DNA of 5,790 bases. It comes from Methanomicrobiales archaeon (lineage in GTDB: Archaea; Halobacteriota; Methanomicrobia; Methanomicrobiales; Methanospirillaceae). Location of the stretch: contig JAAEES010000079.1 of NCBI GenBank assembly GCA_013415575.1, positions 1 to 5,790 on the forward strand, given 5' to 3'. Shown piece by piece: positions 4,448 through 5,790 of the stretch (within the stretch, counting starts at the first letter, position 1; every line of letters starts with the position of its first letter). The notes below the pieces were generated by a model. It ran no database searches. It had not been told where the DNA came from and worked only from the letters and a program-made list of their open reading frames with translations. Both the position numbers and the translations under genes were made by a program.

Positions 4448-5790
4448 ATGCTTATTGAAGAGCGGCTGAAAGAACTCAAGGACAAGATCAACGAGAAGGT
4501 GCCATCCGGCATCACCGTGTCTGAAGTGGAATTTGAAGGGCCCGAGCTGGTCATCTATACCGATGACCCGAAACGGTTCGCCGATGAGGCGGATCTCATC
4601 AGGATCCTCGCCCGGGACCTCAGGAAACGGATCGTGGTCCGGCCGAATGTGCTCGAGGACCCTGATCGGGCGGTAACCGAAATCCGGTCCGTCGTGCCCG
4701 AGAGTGCAGGGATCACGGATATCTTTTTTGACGCCGATACCGGAGAAGTCCTGATCGAGGCCGAGAAACCCGGAGTGGTCATCGGTAAGAACGGTGCAAC
4801 CCTGCGCGAGATCACCAAGCATATCGGCTGGACTCCGAAGGTGGTCAGGACCCCCCCGATCGAGAGCTCGACGGTAAAACAGGTCCGGCAGTTCCTGCGC
4901 TCGGTCAAAGAGGAGCGGAAACAGTTCCTGCGATCCATCGGGAGGAGGATCCACCGGGACATCACCAGCAAGGACCAGTGGGTCCGTGTGACCATGCTCG
5001 GATGCTGCCGCGAAGTGGGCAGAGCAGCGTTCCTGCTCAGCACGCCCGAGAGCAGGGTTCTGATCGATTGCGGCGAAAAACCTGACAACAGCAACAATAC
5101 CCCCTACCTGTATGTGCCGGAGATCCACCCCCTCTCCCAGCTGGACGCTGTTGTGCTCACCCACGCCCATCTCGACCACTGTGCACTGGTGCCCCTGCTC
5201 TTCAAGTACGGGTTTGACGGCCCGGTCTACAGCACTCCTCCCACACGGGACCTGGCTGCTATGCTCCAGCTCGATTACCTCGACGTTGTATCCAAGGAAG
5301 ACCGCAGGATCCCCTACAGCTCAAACGAGGTGAAGAGCTATATCAAGCACTCCATCACGCTCAATTACGGCAGTGTGACGGATATCGCGCCCGACATCAA
5401 GCTCACCTTCCATAATGCCGGCCACATCCTGGGATCGGCAATCGCCCACTTCCATATCGGCGACGGGCTCTACAATATCGCCTTTACCGGTGACTTCAAC
5501 TACAGCAAGAGCAGGCTGTTCAACCCCGCCACCAACCAGTTCCCCCGTCTTGAAGCCCTGTTCATGGAGAGCACCTACGGGGGCGGCGGGGATTTCCAGC
5601 CCCCGCGGGCAGAGGCCGAGGAGAAACTCTACGAGACGGTGAATACCACCATCTCGCGGGGGGGGAAGGTTATCATCCCCGCATTTTCTGTCGGCCGGTC
5701 CCAGGAGGTCATGCTCGCTCTCGAAGAGGGTATCAGGAAGGGGAAGATCCCGAAGGTGAAGATCGCACTCGATGGGATGATCCGGGAGGC
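4448..5790 (+). CDS. fttA: KH-domain beta-CASP ribonuclease aCPSF1/FttA, transcription termination factor (partial, C-terminus beyond window)
   Basis: The frame stays open from the ATG at 4448 to the window edge: 447 complete codons of a protein usually about 630-640 residues long. FttA is the archaeal relative of CPSF73. It is a zinc-dependent ribonuclease that cuts nascent RNA at U-rich sites and releases RNA polymerase. The N-terminal region (about 1-140) holds two KH modules. The second has an intact GxxG loop (VIGKNG, 111-116), while I see no GxxG in the first 70 residues. The metallo-beta-lactamase domain follows from about 178. Motif 2 is HAHLDH (His239, His241, Asp243, His244), motif 3 is His326 in NAGHILGS, and motif 4 is Asp349 in FTGDF. 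MESTYGGG (373-380) and PAFSVGRSQE (411-420) mark the start of the beta-CASP domain. The remaining beta-CASP histidines and the C-terminal dimer tail lie outside. AGGA (4436-4439) is a weak ribosome site. The T7 tract just upstream suggests possible self-control. Confidence 0.95.
   Translation, partial: MLIEERLKELKDKINEKVPSGITVSEVEFEGPELVIYTDDPKRFADEADLIRILARDLRKRIVVRPNVLEDPDRAVTEIRSVVPESAGITDIFFDADTGEVLIEAEKPGVVIGKNGATLREITKHIGWTPKVVRTPPIESSTVKQVRQFLRSVKEERKQFLRSIGRRIHRDITSKDQWVRVTMLGCCREVGRAAFLLSTPESRVLIDCGEKPDNSNNTPYLYVPEIHPLSQLDAVVLTHAHLDHCALVPLLFKYGFDGPVYSTPPTRDLAAMLQLDYLDVVSKEDRRIPYSSNEVKSYIKHSITLNYGSVTDIAPDIKLTFHNAGHILGSAIAHFHIGDGLYNIAFTGDFNYSKSRLFNPATNQFPRLEALFMESTYGGGGDFQPPRAEAEEKLYETVNTTISRGGKVIIPAFSVGRSQEVMLALEEGIRKGKIPKVKIALDGMIRE

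Noticed and set aside
4337..5179. 280-codon open frame on the minus strand
   Set aside because: It lies opposite the psmB end and the FttA N-terminus, both of which have intact family motifs. It shows no recognisable domain and has no promoter or ribosome site.
5112..5642. Two plus-strand frames of 73 and 75 codons inside the FttA gene
   Set aside because: The FttA frame is uninterrupted here and carries the HAHLDH, NAGHILGS and FTGDF motifs, so these are out-of-frame shadows and not signs of a frameshift.
1..5790. CRISPR array, tRNA, insertion sequence, phage or defence genes
   Set aside because: I saw no regularly spaced repeats, no tRNA-like cloverleaf, no transposase motifs and no terminal inverted repeats. 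Nearly all bases are accounted for by housekeeping genes.

Overview
The window is a gene-dense stretch of chromosome from a methanogenic euryarchaeon, most likely of the order Methanomicrobiales. The evidence is a coenzyme F420 biosynthesis ligase (CofE), an archaeal-type Sec61beta, an archaeal proteasome beta subunit directly followed by a KH-domain beta-CASP ribonuclease (aCPSF1/FttA), TATA-box promoters, and a universal stress protein plus multi-CBS protein pair. The genus cannot be fixed from the sequence alone. GC content is fairly high in the genes, and the gaps between them are short and AT-rich.

Layout from left to right. (1) The 5' part of a small zinc-ribbon protein resembling DUF1922 runs leftward off the window edge. 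It is divergent from cofE, and a single TATATATATT tract lies between the two. (2) cofE (304-1053, +) converges on a 52-residue Sec61beta gene (1126-1284, -). A U-rich hairpin between them could terminate both transcripts. (3) Sec61beta is divergent from an amidohydrolase of the deaminase/chlorohydrolase type (1333-2373, +), again across one AT tract. (4) After a 36-base gap come a universal stress protein (2410-2847) and a four-CBS-domain protein (2844-3692). Their ATGA overlap indicates translational coupling. (5) A new promoter at about 3698 precedes the proteasome beta subunit (3780-4424). (6) After a 23-base gap containing a T7 run, the N-terminal 447 residues of FttA/aCPSF1 start at 4448 and run off the right edge.

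The genes do not form one pathway. They fall into a cofactor gene, a secretion gene, an orphan amidohydrolase, a probable nucleotide-sensing stress pair, and a protein-turnover/RNA 3'-end-formation pair. I found no mobile element, CRISPR array, rRNA, tRNA or phage gene, and no frameshift or pseudogene. The most interesting points are regulatory: the U-tract directly in front of the gene for the factor that is itself thought to recognise U-tracts, the two AT tracts shared by divergent genes, and the unassigned substrate of the amidohydrolase. I see no strong case for a novel multi-gene system here.
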